Assembly: GCA_947177185.1 (NCBI GenBank)
Contig: CAMWTJ010000001.1
Coordinates: 62,001 to 126,000, forward strand
Source: an uncultured Porphyromonadaceae bacterium
GTDB lineage: Bacteria; Bacteroidota; Bacteroidia; Bacteroidales; Muribaculaceae
Length of the DNA: 64,000 bases
Direction of reading: 5' to 3'
A program made the position numbers and the translations under genes. Under the pieces are notes generated by a model. That model ran no database searches. It saw nothing but the letters and a program-made list of their open reading frames with translations, and was not told the origin of the DNA. Positions 1 through 12,586 of this stretch are shown in pieces; within the stretch, counting starts at the first letter, position 1; each line of letters opens with the position of its first letter.

Positions 1-80
1 TCGACGGCGCCAAGATATCGAAGGGTCGGCTGGTGGTTGACATGCCGGCCATGTCGATTGTGACCCTCGAGCTTAAATAA
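1..80 (+). CDS. C-terminal fragment of a CDS, possibly GH51-type alpha-L-arabinofuranosidase
   Basis: Frame 3 reads DGAKISKGRLVVDMPAMSIVTLELK*; the MPAxSIVTLEL ending resembles GH51 C-termini. Truncated by window edge. Confidence 0.45.
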   Translation, partial: DGAKISKGRLVVDMPAMSIVTLELK

Positions 81-101
81 GCGCGCTGCGCGCAAAAGCC
101 G

Positions 102-131
102 GGCGGGCGAGGCTGTGGAGTCTCGCCCGCC
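102..131. terminator. Stem-loop terminator between convergent genes
   Basis: GGCGGGCGAG (102-111) / CTCGCCCGCC (122-131), followed by tgtgtgttt. Confidence 0.6.
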
Positions 132-153
132 TGTGTGTTTCAGAAGGTGCGGG

Positions 154-921
154 TCAGCGGCCGGGGCGGTAGTCGAGAGTGGCGCTGTCGAAGCGCACGG
201 CCGATGTGCGGAACACGCGGTCCATGACTCCTGTGGCGATGACTTCGTCGCGCGTGCCGCACACGAGTGTGCCGGTCGCGCTGTCCATCACCCAGAGGTC
301 GTCGGCCACATCGAGCGCGGGCGCGATGTCGTGGGTTGACAGCAATATGCTCTTGCCATGCTCGCGGCAGAGCTTCCGCAGGAGCTGCATTATCTCGATG
401 CGGCTGGCGGCGTCGAGGAAGCTCGTGGGTTCGTCGAGCAGCATTATCGGCGTGGCCTGCGCCACGGCGCGTGCTATCATGGTTTTCTGGCGTTCGCCGT
501 CGCTGAGGGTGGCGGTTTTGCGGCGGCGCAGCGAGTCGATGCCTACGGCGCGTATGGCCGCGTCGATTTCGGCATGGTCGGATGCCGAAAGGCGTCCGAA
601 CACGCCTGTGTGGGGATGGCGTCCGAGTGCCACGACCTCTTCGGCCGTGAGGTCGTCGGCGCTGCCGGGGTCGGTGTACACCAGGCTCATGCATTGCGCG
701 AGGCGCCGGCGCGACAGGCTGCGTATATCCTCGCCGCCGATGCACACCGTGCCGCCTATCGGTGGCTGGGCTCCGGCGAGCGTGCGCAGGAGGGTGGATT
801 TGCCGGTGCCGTTGGCGCCTATGAGCACAGTGGTGGTCAGCGGCCGGAGCGTAAGGTCCGACGGCCCGGTCACTGCGTGTCTGCCGTATCCGGCTATGAG
901 CTTGCTGGCTGAGAGCGTCAT
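154..921 (-). CDS. ABC transporter ATP-binding protein (FecE/BtuD-like)
   Basis: Walker A GANGTGKST, signature LSDGERQ, Walker B IMLLDEPTS. Start MTLSASK at 921 gives a 4-nt overlap with the upstream permease. Confidence 0.9.
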   Translation of the reverse strand: MTLSASKLIAGYGRHAVTGPSDLTLRPLTTTVLIGANGTGKSTLLRTLAGAQPPIGGTVCIGGEDIRSLSRRRLAQCMSLVYTDPGSADDLTAEEVVALGRHPHTGVFGRLSASDHAEIDAAIRAVGIDSLRRRKTATLSDGERQKTMIARAVAQATPIMLLDEPTSFLDAASRIEIMQLLRKLCREHGKSILLSTHDIAPALDVADDLWVMDSATGTLVCGTRDEVIATGVMDRVFRTSAVRFDSATLDYRPGR

Positions 922-1916
922 TGTTGTCGGCGTCCGTTGAAGATTATGTATAAGATTACCGGCACTCCGAGTATGGGGGTAATGGCGTTGACGGGCAGTA
1001 TGCCCCATCGCGCCGGCAACACGCTGAGCAGTGCCGTGAGCAGCCCTGTGGCCGCCCCTATAAGGGCTGTGGCCGGTATGAGCCATCTGTGGGCCGATGT
1101 GCCGAGGCTCAGGCGCGCCATGTGCGGCACGGCAAGGCCTATGAACGAAATGGGGCCGCACCACGCGGTGACAACGGCTGTGAGAGCGCCGCTCACCAGC
1201 ATGATGCCGGCGCGCACGGCTTTGAGGTTAACACCCATATTGGCCGCATAGCGCTCGCCGAGCAGCAGGGCGTCGAGGGGTTTTACAAAGAGTACGGCCG
1301 AGAAAGAGAACGCCGACGTGAGCGCGGCGAACCAGGGCAGGCCCGAAGCGGTGACGCCGGAGAAATTGCCAAGACCCCAGACCATGAATGTGTGCACGCT
1401 TTTTTCGGGAGCGAAGAAATTGAGCAGCGATATGGCCGATGATGTCAGATAGCCTGTGAGCACGCCCACTATGAGCAGCATGGCCGCCGAGCGCACACGC
1501 GTGCCGATGGCGAGCAGCAGCAGCATTATGGCCAGCGCTCCGGCGAGCGCTCCCGTGAGAGTGCCGGCGCCGATGGCGGCGCCTCCGCCTATGCCAGCGA
1601 GCACCACGAGCGCCACTCCGAGCGACGCGCCGGAGGAGATGCCCATAATGGACGGCCCGGCGAGCGGATTGCGGAACAGTGTCTGCATGAGCAGGCCTGC
1701 CACGGCGAGCGCCATGCAGCCTGTGGCTGCGGTCACAGCCATGGGCAGGCGTATGTCGCGCACTATCACGGACCACACCTCGCGACCTGTAGGCCGCCCG
1801 CATATGGCGCGCCACACGTCGGCCGCAGGTATGTCGACCGAACCTGCGGCAAGGCAGGCCGGAAACATCAGGGCTATAGCCGCAAGCGCAAGGATAATGG
1901 TGGCGGGGCGGCGCAT
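918..1916 (-). CDS. FecCD-family iron/cobalamin ABC transporter permease
   Basis: Multi-TM protein with FecCD motifs (NPLAGPSIMGISSGASLG, GLAVPHMARL). Confidence 0.92.
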   Translation of the reverse strand: MRRPATIILALAAIALMFPACLAAGSVDIPAADVWRAICGRPTGREVWSVIVRDIRLPMAVTAATGCMALAVAGLLMQTLFRNPLAGPSIMGISSGASLGVALVVLAGIGGGAAIGAGTLTGALAGALAIMLLLLAIGTRVRSAAMLLIVGVLTGYLTSSAISLLNFFAPEKSVHTFMVWGLGNFSGVTASGLPWFAALTSAFSFSAVLFVKPLDALLLGERYAANMGVNLKAVRAGIMLVSGALTAVVTAWCGPISFIGLAVPHMARLSLGTSAHRWLIPATALIGAATGLLTALLSVLPARWGILPVNAITPILGVPVILYIIFNGRRQQ

Positions 1917-1920
1917 GGCA

Positions 1921-3051
1921 TCAGAGTCTTTCGAAATAAATCAGAGCCGAATCCGGCGCGGTGGCACCCGGGTGCAGTATCTCCACGTAGTCGTGCAGCA
2001 CGCGCTCGGGATGGAACGCGATGTCGTTGAATATGTTTTTGCGCGAGGTGTCGCACACGTATATATTCTTGTTGCGGAAAGCCTTGATATGCGCCGCGGC
2101 GGGGTTGTCGCGGCGGAGTGCGGCGTAGTCGGGCACGCTTCCGTAGCACCGTATCAGCCACACATCGGCGTCGGATGCACGGTCGAGCACCATGGAGGCG
2201 TCGAGCGAGAGCGAGCCTTCCGAGTCGGTGTCGCTCCACGGATAGTCTGCTCCGGCGTCGGAAAGCAGGCGTGCCATATAGCTCTTGCCGGCCGGGACGT
2301 ACCACACGCCGCCGGTGATGTTTTCGGTCAGAACCCTGGGCCGCGCGGATGTCTGCTCCGCGCGCCGGCACATGCTGCTGTAGTCGGCCACGACGGCATC
2401 GTAGATGCTGTCGGAGCGCTCTGCGCAGCCGTACAGTATGCCGAGCAGTTTTATCCACTCGGCGCGCCCGAGAGGCGTCTGCTCCATGTAGTCGGCCATG
2501 GGTATGGCGGCTATGCCCGAGCGTGCGAGCACGCCGTTGTCCACGCCCTGCATGGGCGAGAGCAGCACGGCGTCGCAGTCGAGGGCGAGCAGACGCTCGA
2601 CAGACGGTGAGGACGACGAGCCCACGTCGGCCACCCGGCCTTCCGCAAGCAGTATGCCGACGGTGTCCGACGGGGGGAAATACGAACCGTCGGCCACGGC
2701 AGTGAGCGCATGTCCGGCACCGAGCTCAAACATCGGCGCGGTGTGCACCGACGAGAACACGGCACTGCGCGTCAGCGGCACCCGCACGAGTATGCCGTCG
2801 TCGGCATCGGCGGGCACGTCGGCGTCGCGGTCCACGAGCGCGAGCCTCGCCATCACGGCGCCTTTTTCGCCCCAGGGGTCGGAAATGACAGCCTCGGTGT
2901 AGGAACCGTGGTCCACGATGGTAAGAAGCGTGGCGTTGGACGTGAGCGTGTCGCCCGGCGTGCCGCCGTTGTCGGCGCTCTGTCTGCCGCACGAGGCAAA
3001 GGTGCCGGCGAGTGCCATGCCGGCAAAGAATCCGATTATGAGTCTGCGCAT
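1921..3051 (-). CDS. ABC transporter substrate-binding lipoprotein (FecB/BtuF-like)
   Basis: Lipobox-like FASC at N-terminus, periplasmic-binding fold motifs, operon with FecCD and ATPase. Confidence 0.85.
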   Translation of the reverse strand: MRRLIIGFFAGMALAGTFASCGRQSADNGGTPGDTLTSNATLLTIVDHGSYTEAVISDPWGEKGAVMARLALVDRDADVPADADDGILVRVPLTRSAVFSSVHTAPMFELGAGHALTAVADGSYFPPSDTVGILLAEGRVADVGSSSSPSVERLLALDCDAVLLSPMQGVDNGVLARSGIAAIPMADYMEQTPLGRAEWIKLLGILYGCAERSDSIYDAVVADYSSMCRRAEQTSARPRVLTENITGGVWYVPAGKSYMARLLSDAGADYPWSDTDSEGSLSLDASMVLDRASDADVWLIRCYGSVPDYAALRRDNPAAAHIKAFRNKNIYVCDTSRKNIFNDIAFHPERVLHDYVEILHPGATAPDSALIYFERL

Positions 3052-3074
3052 GCGATGCGGTATGTGGGGTTGAA

Positions 3075-3368
3075 TCAGAATTCGTAGTCGACGCAGCCGC
3101 GCATGTCCTTGTTGGCTCCGAGCAGTGCTGCGGCAGCCACATGGGCGGGGTGGGCGGCATATACGGCCACGTCGGCCATGGTGGGCACGACGGCGGTCAG
3201 CACCACATCCCAGTCTTCGGCGGGGTTCTGGTTCAGACCTACTTCGATGCTCTGCAGCACGTCGATCTGTGCGGGAAGCGCCTCGAGGGCGTTTTTAAAG
3301 TCCGATGCCACACGCAGACGCTCCTCGGCGCTGCCTTTGAGGCGGAACATTACGATGTGTTTTACCAT
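3075..3368 (-). CDS. Dabb (stress-responsive alpha/beta barrel) domain protein
   Basis: MVKHIVMFRLKG... with GLNQNPAEDWDVVL typical of Dabb proteins. Confidence 0.85.
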   Translation of the reverse strand: MVKHIVMFRLKGSAEERLRVASDFKNALEALPAQIDVLQSIEVGLNQNPAEDWDVVLTAVVPTMADVAVYAAHPAHVAAAALLGANKDMRGCVDYEF

Positions 3369-3372
3369 AGCT

Positions 3373-6014
<2,642 letters not shown>

Positions 6015-6048
6015 TTTTTCTGCTATATATCTGTTTTGCAAAACAAAG

Positions 6049-6071
6049 ACCGCCTCAGAGTCCGGCGGCCG
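6049..6071 (-). terminator. Probable terminator of crp-like gene
   Basis: Minus strand GGCCGCC...GGCGGTC stem (imperfect) followed by ctttgtttt. Confidence 0.4.
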
Positions 6072-6086
6072 CTTGAAAGCTCGGTG

Positions 6087-6785
6087 TCAACCGTATTTGC
6101 TTATTTTGCGCAGTTGCGCTTCGTTTGTGATTTTGATGCGCCGTCCGTCCACTACTACCAGACGTTCGGCTACGAATGTGGAGAGGGTGCGTATGGCGTT
6201 GCTTGTGGTCATGTTGGAGAGGTTGGCCAGGTCTTCGCGCGCCATATATATTTTCAGGGTGGCGCCGTCGTCCTCATAGCCGTAGTTGTCGAGCAGCACG
6301 ATGAGGGCTTCGGCCAGGCGTCCGCGGATGTGTTTCTGCGTGAGGTTGACAATGCGTGTGTCGGAGCCGCCGAGATTGCGCGAGAGCTCCTGGATAAAGA
6401 ACCAGGCGAGATTGTTGTTGTTGCTGATCATGTCGCGCACAAGGGTCAGCGGTACTGCGCCGAGCATGGAGGGCTCGAAAGCCGAGGCGCTGCTCACATA
6501 GGATTCCTGGGCGAAAAAAGCGCGGTAGCCGAAATATTGCACGGGGCGTATGAGCCGCAGTATCTGCACGCGTCCTCCGACTCCTTCTTTAGTTTTCTTG
6601 ACCTTGCCTTTGAGGAGCACCCAAAGAAACTCAGGTTCGTCGCCTTCGGCGTATATCAGCTGGTTTTTCTTGAAGGTGTGCACCTCCATGTTTTCCACCA
6701 CCAAGCGGCGCTCTTCGCTGTTGAGGCGTGCCCATATTTCGGCCATGTCCTCATTGATTACTTTCTCGAGTGCAGCTTTAATCAT
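6087..6785 (-). CDS. Crp/Fnr family transcriptional regulator
   Basis: Cyclic-nucleotide-binding-like N-terminus and HTH (ARE DLANLSNMTTSNAIRTLSTF). Confidence 0.88.
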   Translation of the reverse strand: MIKAALEKVINEDMAEIWARLNSEERRLVVENMEVHTFKKNQLIYAEGDEPEFLWVLLKGKVKKTKEGVGGRVQILRLIRPVQYFGYRAFFAQESYVSSASAFEPSMLGAVPLTLVRDMISNNNNLAWFFIQELSRNLGGSDTRIVNLTQKHIRGRLAEALIVLLDNYGYEDDGATLKIYMAREDLANLSNMTTSNAIRTLSTFVAERLVVVDGRRIKITNEAQLRKISKYG

Positions 6786-6917
6786 TCCTATGTTGTATTG
6801 TTATGTTTTATAACATGCAAAATTACGATTTTTTTTCATAAAAACTGCATTTCGACACTAAAAAAGTACTTTTGGGCAATAAACAGACTATTTTTAAGGC
6901 AAAATTTGCAATAAAAA

Positions 6918-9341
6918 TCAAAAATCCACAGTCAGGCGCACGTTGAACTGGCGGCGCGTGAGATAGTTCGGCACGGCGTACTGTATGTTGTTGACATCCG
7001 TGACCCAGTAATATGAGCTGACATTGCTGATGTCGAGAAGGTTGAACACGTCGAATCCGAGCCACACGCTCTTGAGCTTTCCGGCTATGCCCGAGCGCGG
7101 CGCCGACGAATCCGTGCGTGGCTGCAGCAGGGCGTAGCTAAGGCCTATGTCGACGCGCTTGTAGGCCGGTGCGCGGAAATATCCTTTGTCGCGTGTGCTC
7201 TGCGGCGCCGTCATGGGCAGTCCGTCCATGAAGATTCCGCGCAGGCTGAATTTGAGTTTCGGGAATTTCGGGAAATAGTCGGTGAAATACAGTGCCATGC
7301 TGTAGCGGCGGTCGGTGGGTCGCGGCACTTTCACGCCGTTGAGGTTCTCCTGCGTTTTCATCACGGAGAAACTGATCCATGAGTCGGAGCCCGGCACGAA
7401 CTGCCCGAAAAGCTTCAGGTCGAGTCCGGCGGCGTAGCCGCTGCTCAGGTTTTGTCCGGCATACACGATTTTCAGGTTGTCGATTTCGTAGGGGATAAGA
7501 TTGCCGAGGTTTTTGTAGTACGCTTCGGCCGAAAATCTGAACGGGCGGCTGAAGGCCCGGAACGTGTAGTCGCCGCCGGCTATCACCTGAAAGCTGCGCT
7601 GCGATTTGATATCGGGATTGAGGTTTATCACCGTGTTGCCGTGGCTGTCGGTGACCGGGCGCCGGAATTCCTTGAAGAACGGCGACTGGTAGTAGAGGCC
7701 CGTGGCGAGCCGGAACGCCCATCGTGGCGCGGCGTCGGGCACAAATCCCACGCTTACGCGCGGGCTGACAAGAAACTCGCGGTTGTAGTCCCAGTAGCTC
7801 ATGCGCACGCCGCCGTTGATGTTGACATAGCCAGCGGAGGTGGAGAGGCGGTAGGTGTCCTGGATGTATGCCGATATGCGGTTGCTCGACAGGTCGTTGC
7901 GCGAGTCGAGATTGTAGATTACGCGCAGGGCCGAGGGGTCGGATGGCAGCGAGAAGCCCGCGCTGTCGCGCAATTCCCACTCGCGTGTGCGGTCGTAGAT
8001 GGTTTCGTGGTTAAGTCCGATGCCGAAAGCCAGATTGTGGCTTTTCAGCATTGTGGCGCCGCGCAGCTGTGCGGTGAACACGCTGGCTTTGAGTCTGTTT
8101 CGTGCGTGTTCGTGGTATTTACCCACTCCCAGTTCGCCGCCTACGGCCGGGCCTTCGCCACCGCCGTCGGCACCGGCCTGGTCGAGCCAGTATTCGCCGC
8201 TTATGTCGTAGGCTACGAGTTCGTTCGACAGAAAGCCGGACATGAGCAGCTCGACGGTGGTGTTCTTGTCGGGTGTGAAACTCAACGTTCCGGCCCCGAA
8301 AAAGGTTTCGAAACGGTCTTTTTCCGCTCCGTCGAAATATACTTTGAACTGCTTGGCGTCGTCGCTCGTGCCGAACGATGTGGTGCGGTCGTGCGGCACA
8401 AACTTATAGTTGTTGATGGATATGTTTCCGAGCGCGCTCACTTTCCATTTGGGCGAGAAAGTGAGTGTCATGAACGTCTGATAGTCAAAATATTTAGGAT
8501 CGTATTCGCCTTTGTCGTCCATGGAGCTCAGGAGAGAGGCGTTGCTTTTGTAGCGCACGCCGTGCAGCTGCGAGAAGCGGCCTGATGCGGAACCGATGGC
8601 CAGGCTTCCGCCCATAAGGCTTATGTCGGCGGTGCCTTCGAACGCTTCGGGCCTGCGGTAAGTGATGTCGAGCACGCTCGACATGCGGTCGCCGTACTGC
8701 GCTCCGAAACCGCCTGTGGAAAAGCCTATGGCTCCCACCATGTCGGGGTTGATGATGCTGAGCCCTTCCTGCTGGCCCGAACTCACGAGCTGCGGGCGAT
8801 ACACCTCGATGCCGTTGATGTAGACGCTGTTTTCGTCGTAAGATCCTCCGCGCACGGAGTATTGCGACGACATCTCGTTGCTGCCCGTCACGCCCGCCAT
8901 GGTGGACACCAGTCCCTCGACACTGCGTCCGCCGGCTGCGGGCGCGAGCTTATAGCTGTCGGCGTCGAGGCGCTGCAGGGCGTCGGTCTGCTTGCGATAG
9001 TCGGTGACTTCTATGGCGTTGAGGGCGTACGACGCCGGCTCCATCTTCACGTTGAGAGTGATGTCGCCTTTGGGTTTTATGAGTTTGCGCCGCGCTTCCT
9101 GATAGCCTATGCATGTGAACTCGATGCGTATGGTGTCCTGACCTTCGGGCACGCTGAACTCGTAGTTGCCGTCGAGGCCGGATGTGGCGCCAATGGCAGT
9201 GCCGTGCAGGCGTATTGATACGAATTCGAGCGCCTCGTTGTTTTCGTCGGTGATTTTTCCGCGTATTTTCACGGCTGCGTTGGCGGCCAGGAGCAGTGTG
9301 GCTGTCAGCGAAACTATTATGATGGCAAATAATCGGTTCAT
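6918..9341 (-). CDS. TonB-dependent receptor with carboxypeptidase-regulatory-like N-terminal domain
   Basis: KIRGKITDENNEALEFVSIRL, plug domain (GGSYDENSVYINGIEVYRPQ), beta-barrel ending in aromatic residue (LTVDF). Confidence 0.93.
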   Translation of the reverse strand: MNRLFAIIIVSLTATLLLAANAAVKIRGKITDENNEALEFVSIRLHGTAIGATSGLDGNYEFSVPEGQDTIRIEFTCIGYQEARRKLIKPKGDITLNVKMEPASYALNAIEVTDYRKQTDALQRLDADSYKLAPAAGGRSVEGLVSTMAGVTGSNEMSSQYSVRGGSYDENSVYINGIEVYRPQLVSSGQQEGLSIINPDMVGAIGFSTGGFGAQYGDRMSSVLDITYRRPEAFEGTADISLMGGSLAIGSASGRFSQLHGVRYKSNASLLSSMDDKGEYDPKYFDYQTFMTLTFSPKWKVSALGNISINNYKFVPHDRTTSFGTSDDAKQFKVYFDGAEKDRFETFFGAGTLSFTPDKNTTVELLMSGFLSNELVAYDISGEYWLDQAGADGGGEGPAVGGELGVGKYHEHARNRLKASVFTAQLRGATMLKSHNLAFGIGLNHETIYDRTREWELRDSAGFSLPSDPSALRVIYNLDSRNDLSSNRISAYIQDTYRLSTSAGYVNINGGVRMSYWDYNREFLVSPRVSVGFVPDAAPRWAFRLATGLYYQSPFFKEFRRPVTDSHGNTVINLNPDIKSQRSFQVIAGGDYTFRAFSRPFRFSAEAYYKNLGNLIPYEIDNLKIVYAGQNLSSGYAAGLDLKLFGQFVPGSDSWISFSVMKTQENLNGVKVPRPTDRRYSMALYFTDYFPKFPKLKFSLRGIFMDGLPMTAPQSTRDKGYFRAPAYKRVDIGLSYALLQPRTDSSAPRSGIAGKLKSVWLGFDVFNLLDISNVSSYYWVTDVNNIQYAVPNYLTRRQFNVRLTVDF

Positions 9342-9399
9342 TACGTAGTTATAACGTGAGTCAATAAAAAAAATTGCCTTACGCTACGGGGTAATAAAA

Positions 9400-9437
9400 C
9401 GCACCCCGAAAGCCGTGGTGGAAACTTTCGGGGTGCG
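9400..9437 (-). terminator. Intrinsic terminator downstream of rho
   Basis: 13-bp perfect stem CGCACCCCGAAAG/CTTTCGGGGTGCG; minus-strand T-rich gttttatt follows. Confidence 0.75.
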
Positions 9438-9469
9438 GAGTGCATTTGAGTGGCTGCGCGTGCGGCGGA

Positions 9470-11359
9470 TCAGTCGCCCATGGTGCGCAGCAGCTCGTCG
9501 TTGTCGCGCGTGCGCTCCATGCGGTCTTTGATGAACTCCATGGCCTCGATGCTGTTTCTGTCGCCGAGGAAGCGGCGCAGAATCCACATCCTGTTGAGGG
9601 TTTCGGGGCGCAGCAGCAGGTCGTCGCGGCGTGTGCTGGAAGCTGTGATGTCCACCGCGGGGAAAATGCGCTTGTTGGAGAGCTTGCGGTCGAGCTGCAG
9701 CTCCATGTTGCCTGTGCCCTTGAATTCTTCGAAGATTACCTCGTCCATTTTCGAGGATGTTTCGGTGAGCGCTGTGGCTATGATGGTGAGCGAGCCTCCG
9801 CCTTCGATGTTTCGTGCCGCGCCGAAGAAGCGTTTGGGTTTCTGCAGGGCGTTGGCGTCGACACCGCCGCTCAATATTTTGCCGGATGCGGGAGCGCAGG
9901 TGTTGTAAGCGCGTGCGAGGCGTGTGATGGAGTCGAGCAGAATCACTACGTCGTGGCCACATTCCACCATGCGTTTGGCCTTTTCGAGCACTATGCCTGC
10001 TATGCGCACGTGGCGGTCGGCCGGTTCGTCGAATGTGCTGGCTATCACTTCGGCGTTGACGCTGCGCTGCATGTCGGTCACCTCTTCGGGGCGTTCGTCG
10101 ATAAGCAGGATAATGATGTAGGTTTCGGGATGGTTTTGTGCTATCGCGTTTGCCACATCTTTAAGAAGCAGTGTTTTACCGGTCTTGGGAGGTGCCACAA
10201 TCAGGCCTCGCTGTCCCTTGCCGATAGGCGAGAACATGTCGACCACGCGGGTGGAGATGTTGCAAGTGGGGCCGCTTGTGATGTCGAATTTTTCGTCGGG
10301 GAAGAGCGGGGTGAGGTGCTCGAACGGCACGCGGTCGCGTATGAAATCGAGCGAGCGACCGTTCACTCGGAGCACCTCGGTGAGGATGAAATATTTGTCG
10401 TTTTCGCGCGGCGGCCGTACGGATGCCTCAACCACATCGCCCGTCTTCAGGTTGCAGCTCTTGATATGTGACTGCGACACGTATATGTCGTCGGGGCTCG
10501 GCATGTAGTTGAAATCGCTCGAGCGGAGGAAACCGTGGCCCTGGGGCTCGACTTCCAGCACGCCGGCAGCTTCCAGAAGGCCTGAGAAGTCGAAGCGCTG
10601 GTTTTGCTGCTGATTGCGTTCCTTGCGGTTTTTGTTCTTTTTGCCCTGCTGTGCGGCGGGAGCCGGCTGTCCGGGCTCGGTGATGGTGATGGGAGCCTGC
10701 GCCACAGCCTTTTCGGCTTCTTCGCGTTCGCGTTGCGAGCGCGGCACAAATTTGCGTCCTTCGCTGCGGGGGAAGAAGGTGCCGAGCGAGGTTTCGGTAT
10801 TGTTGTCGTGGCGGAAATCGCGCTGCGGCGCGTCGGTATTGCTGTCGGCCACGGCGGCAGTTGCGGTGTCGGCGGCCGCTGTGTCTGCTTCGGCTGCCGG
10901 CTGGTCGGACGGAGCGGTGGGTGCGGCGTTTTCAGCTGCGTTGCGTTCTTCGATTTCTTTTTTCGAAGGGCGGCCGCGGCGCTTGCGAGGGGCTGTTTCT
11001 GCGGTTTCCGGCTCGGCGTCGGCTGCCTTTTCTGCAGCGGGTGCCGGAGCGGCGTCGGCAGCCTGCTCTTCGGCCTTTGCCTTTTTAGAGCGGGTCTTGC
11101 GTGCTTTCGGTTCTTCGCCGGCCTGTGCGGCGGGTTCTTTTTTCTTTCGGGTGCGCTTTTGCGGCTCTGTTTCGCCGGCGGCTTCTGCGGCCCTGCGGCG
11201 TTCTGCTCCGGCTGAGGCGCGGTCTACGGCCTGCTGGTCGAGAATCCGATAGATAAGTTCTTCTTTTTTTGAGGGGTCAATTTTCTTGAGTCCCATGTTT
11301 TCGGCGACACTTTTGAGTTGGTCGTCGCTCATTTCGTTCAATTCGGAAATGTTGTACAT
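9470..11359 (-). CDS. rho: Transcription termination factor Rho with long disordered insertion
   Basis: Rho core ([40 protein letters not shown]); N-terminal SAP-like region [23 protein letters not shown]; about 200 aa Ala/Glu/Lys-rich insert. Confidence 0.96.
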   Translation of the reverse strand: MYNISELNEMSDDQLKSVAENMGLKKIDPSKKEELIYRILDQQAVDRASAGAERRRAAEAAGETEPQKRTRKKKEPAAQAGEEPKARKTRSKKAKAEEQAADAAPAPAAEKAADAEPETAETAPRKRRGRPSKKEIEERNAAENAAPTAPSDQPAAEADTAAADTATAAVADSNTDAPQRDFRHDNNTETSLGTFFPRSEGRKFVPRSQREREEAEKAVAQAPITITEPGQPAPAAQQGKKNKNRKERNQQQNQRFDFSGLLEAAGVLEVEPQGHGFLRSSDFNYMPSPDDIYVSQSHIKSCNLKTGDVVEASVRPPRENDKYFILTEVLRVNGRSLDFIRDRVPFEHLTPLFPDEKFDITSGPTCNISTRVVDMFSPIGKGQRGLIVAPPKTGKTLLLKDVANAIAQNHPETYIIILLIDERPEEVTDMQRSVNAEVIASTFDEPADRHVRIAGIVLEKAKRMVECGHDVVILLDSITRLARAYNTCAPASGKILSGGVDANALQKPKRFFGAARNIEGGGSLTIIATALTETSSKMDEVIFEEFKGTGNMELQLDRKLSNKRIFPAVDITASSTRRDDLLLRPETLNRMWILRRFLGDRNSIEAMEFIKDRMERTRDNDELLRTMGD

Positions 11360-11526
11360 AAAATGTATGATGGGGGAGTGCACTTGGACGCGTAAGCCGC
11401 AAGCGGGGCATAATATGCCTGTCGGGGCCTTACGGGGTCCTGTTCTGCAAAGGATGCAGCAGTCGGTTTACAATAATAGGGGGGAGGAGGTAGTAAAAAG
11501 TCAGTTCTAAAGTGCTTTTTACGGCA

Positions 11527-11534
11527 CAAAATTA
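11527..11534 (-). promoter_or_regulatory. Candidate rho -7 element (TAATTTTG)
   Basis: Matches Bacteroidetes TAnnTTTG; implies leader of about 160 nt. Confidence 0.45.
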
Positions 11535-11593
11535 CTATTCTTTTGTCTAAAAAACAAGCGCTGAGCGCTAAAAGTTTGCGCAAAGCGGCATTT

Positions 11594-12586
11594 TTAAAGC
11601 ATTTCCCCGAGTTCGGCCATGGTGAGGCGGCGTATTTTGCCTGTGGGCGTGTGTGCGAAGCGTGCCACGCGCACCACCGCTTTCGGGCGGCGTATGCTGT
11701 CGGGGTATAGCGCGAGTGCTTTGCGCACTGCATCGGCGTCGGCTTCGGAGCCTTCAATCACTACCACGGCCATGCAGCCCCATTTTCGGCTCGGAGCTCC
11801 CGCCACGTAGAAAGGCACGTCTATCAGCGGCGCCAGTTCGCGCTCAAGCATTTCCGGGTGTATTTTTATGCCGCCGCTGTTGATGGCGTTGTCATAGCGC
11901 CCCGTCCACACGAATTTGGAAGGGGAGATAAGCTGCACGATGTCGTTGGTGACCAGGCCGTCGAAACTATAGCCGGGAGCCTGCACCGTCAGACACCCGC
12001 GGCTGTCGGTTTCAAACGTTATGCCCGCGTTGGCTGTGAAATGCTTTTCAGGAGCGTGCCTCAGGGCCACGTTGCTGCACGTTTCGGTCATGCCGTAGGT
12101 TTCATACACGCTGTAGCCTGCGTCGAGCAGGGCGCTTTCTCTATCCTGCGAGAGCGGGGCGCCTCCGACGAGCAGGGTGTCTATGCGCGTGCTGAGCGCG
12201 GGGCGCGCGCTGAGGCTGTCGCACTGCGAGGGACCCACCGACAGCATGGTCACCGCCTCGGGCAGTTCCACCGTGTTCGACGGCCGCACGGCACGGTAAC
12301 GTCCGCCGCAGGCAATGGCGCGTACGATGGCCATTTTCGTGGCTATGCTGCGCAGTGGCAACGCCGAGGACAGGACGCTGCCGGAGTTGAGCGAAAACAT
12401 TGCCGCCATGGTCTGCGCCGAGCGCAGCATGTCGCTCTTGGGCAGGCGCACCGGCTTGGGCGTCCCGGTGCTTCCTGACGTGTGCGCTTCGATGAAGGCG
12501 CAGCCGGAGTCGCGCCACGCAGTCAGAAAGGCTTCGTAGTCCAGTCGAGCTTCGGCAGAATCCATGGTCGCTGCGGGTTGAAACAT
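11594..12586 (-). CDS. menE: o-succinylbenzoate--CoA ligase
   Basis: AMP-binding motif TSGSTGTPKPV, GGIKIHPEMLE, PTGKIRR; in men cluster. Confidence 0.88.
   Translation of the reverse strand: MFQPAATMDSAEARLDYEAFLTAWRDSGCAFIEAHTSGSTGTPKPVRLPKSDMLRSAQTMAAMFSLNSGSVLSSALPLRSIATKMAIVRAIACGGRYRAVRPSNTVELPEAVTMLSVGPSQCDSLSARPALSTRIDTLLVGGAPLSQDRESALLDAGYSVYETYGMTETCSNVALRHAPEKHFTANAGITFETDSRGCLTVQAPGYSFDGLVTNDIVQLISPSKFVWTGRYDNAINSGGIKIHPEMLERELAPLIDVPFYVAGAPSRKWGCMAVVVIEGSEADADAVRKALALYPDSIRRPKAVVRVARFAHTPTGKIRRLTMAELGEML

Noticed and set aside
6800-6814. GTTATgttttATAAC inverted repeat in the crp-like gene leader as an autoregulatory site
   Set aside because: Short and AT-rich; no similarity to a known Crp/Fnr half-site strong enough to claim.
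6918-9341. SusC-type polysaccharide utilisation receptor
   Set aside because: No SusD partner or glycan enzymes adjacent; generic TonB-dependent receptor is the safer call.
10604-11252. Gly/Cys/Ala-rich plus-strand ORFs opposite the Rho insert
   Set aside because: Low-complexity mirror of the Ala/Glu/Lys-rich Rho coding sequence.
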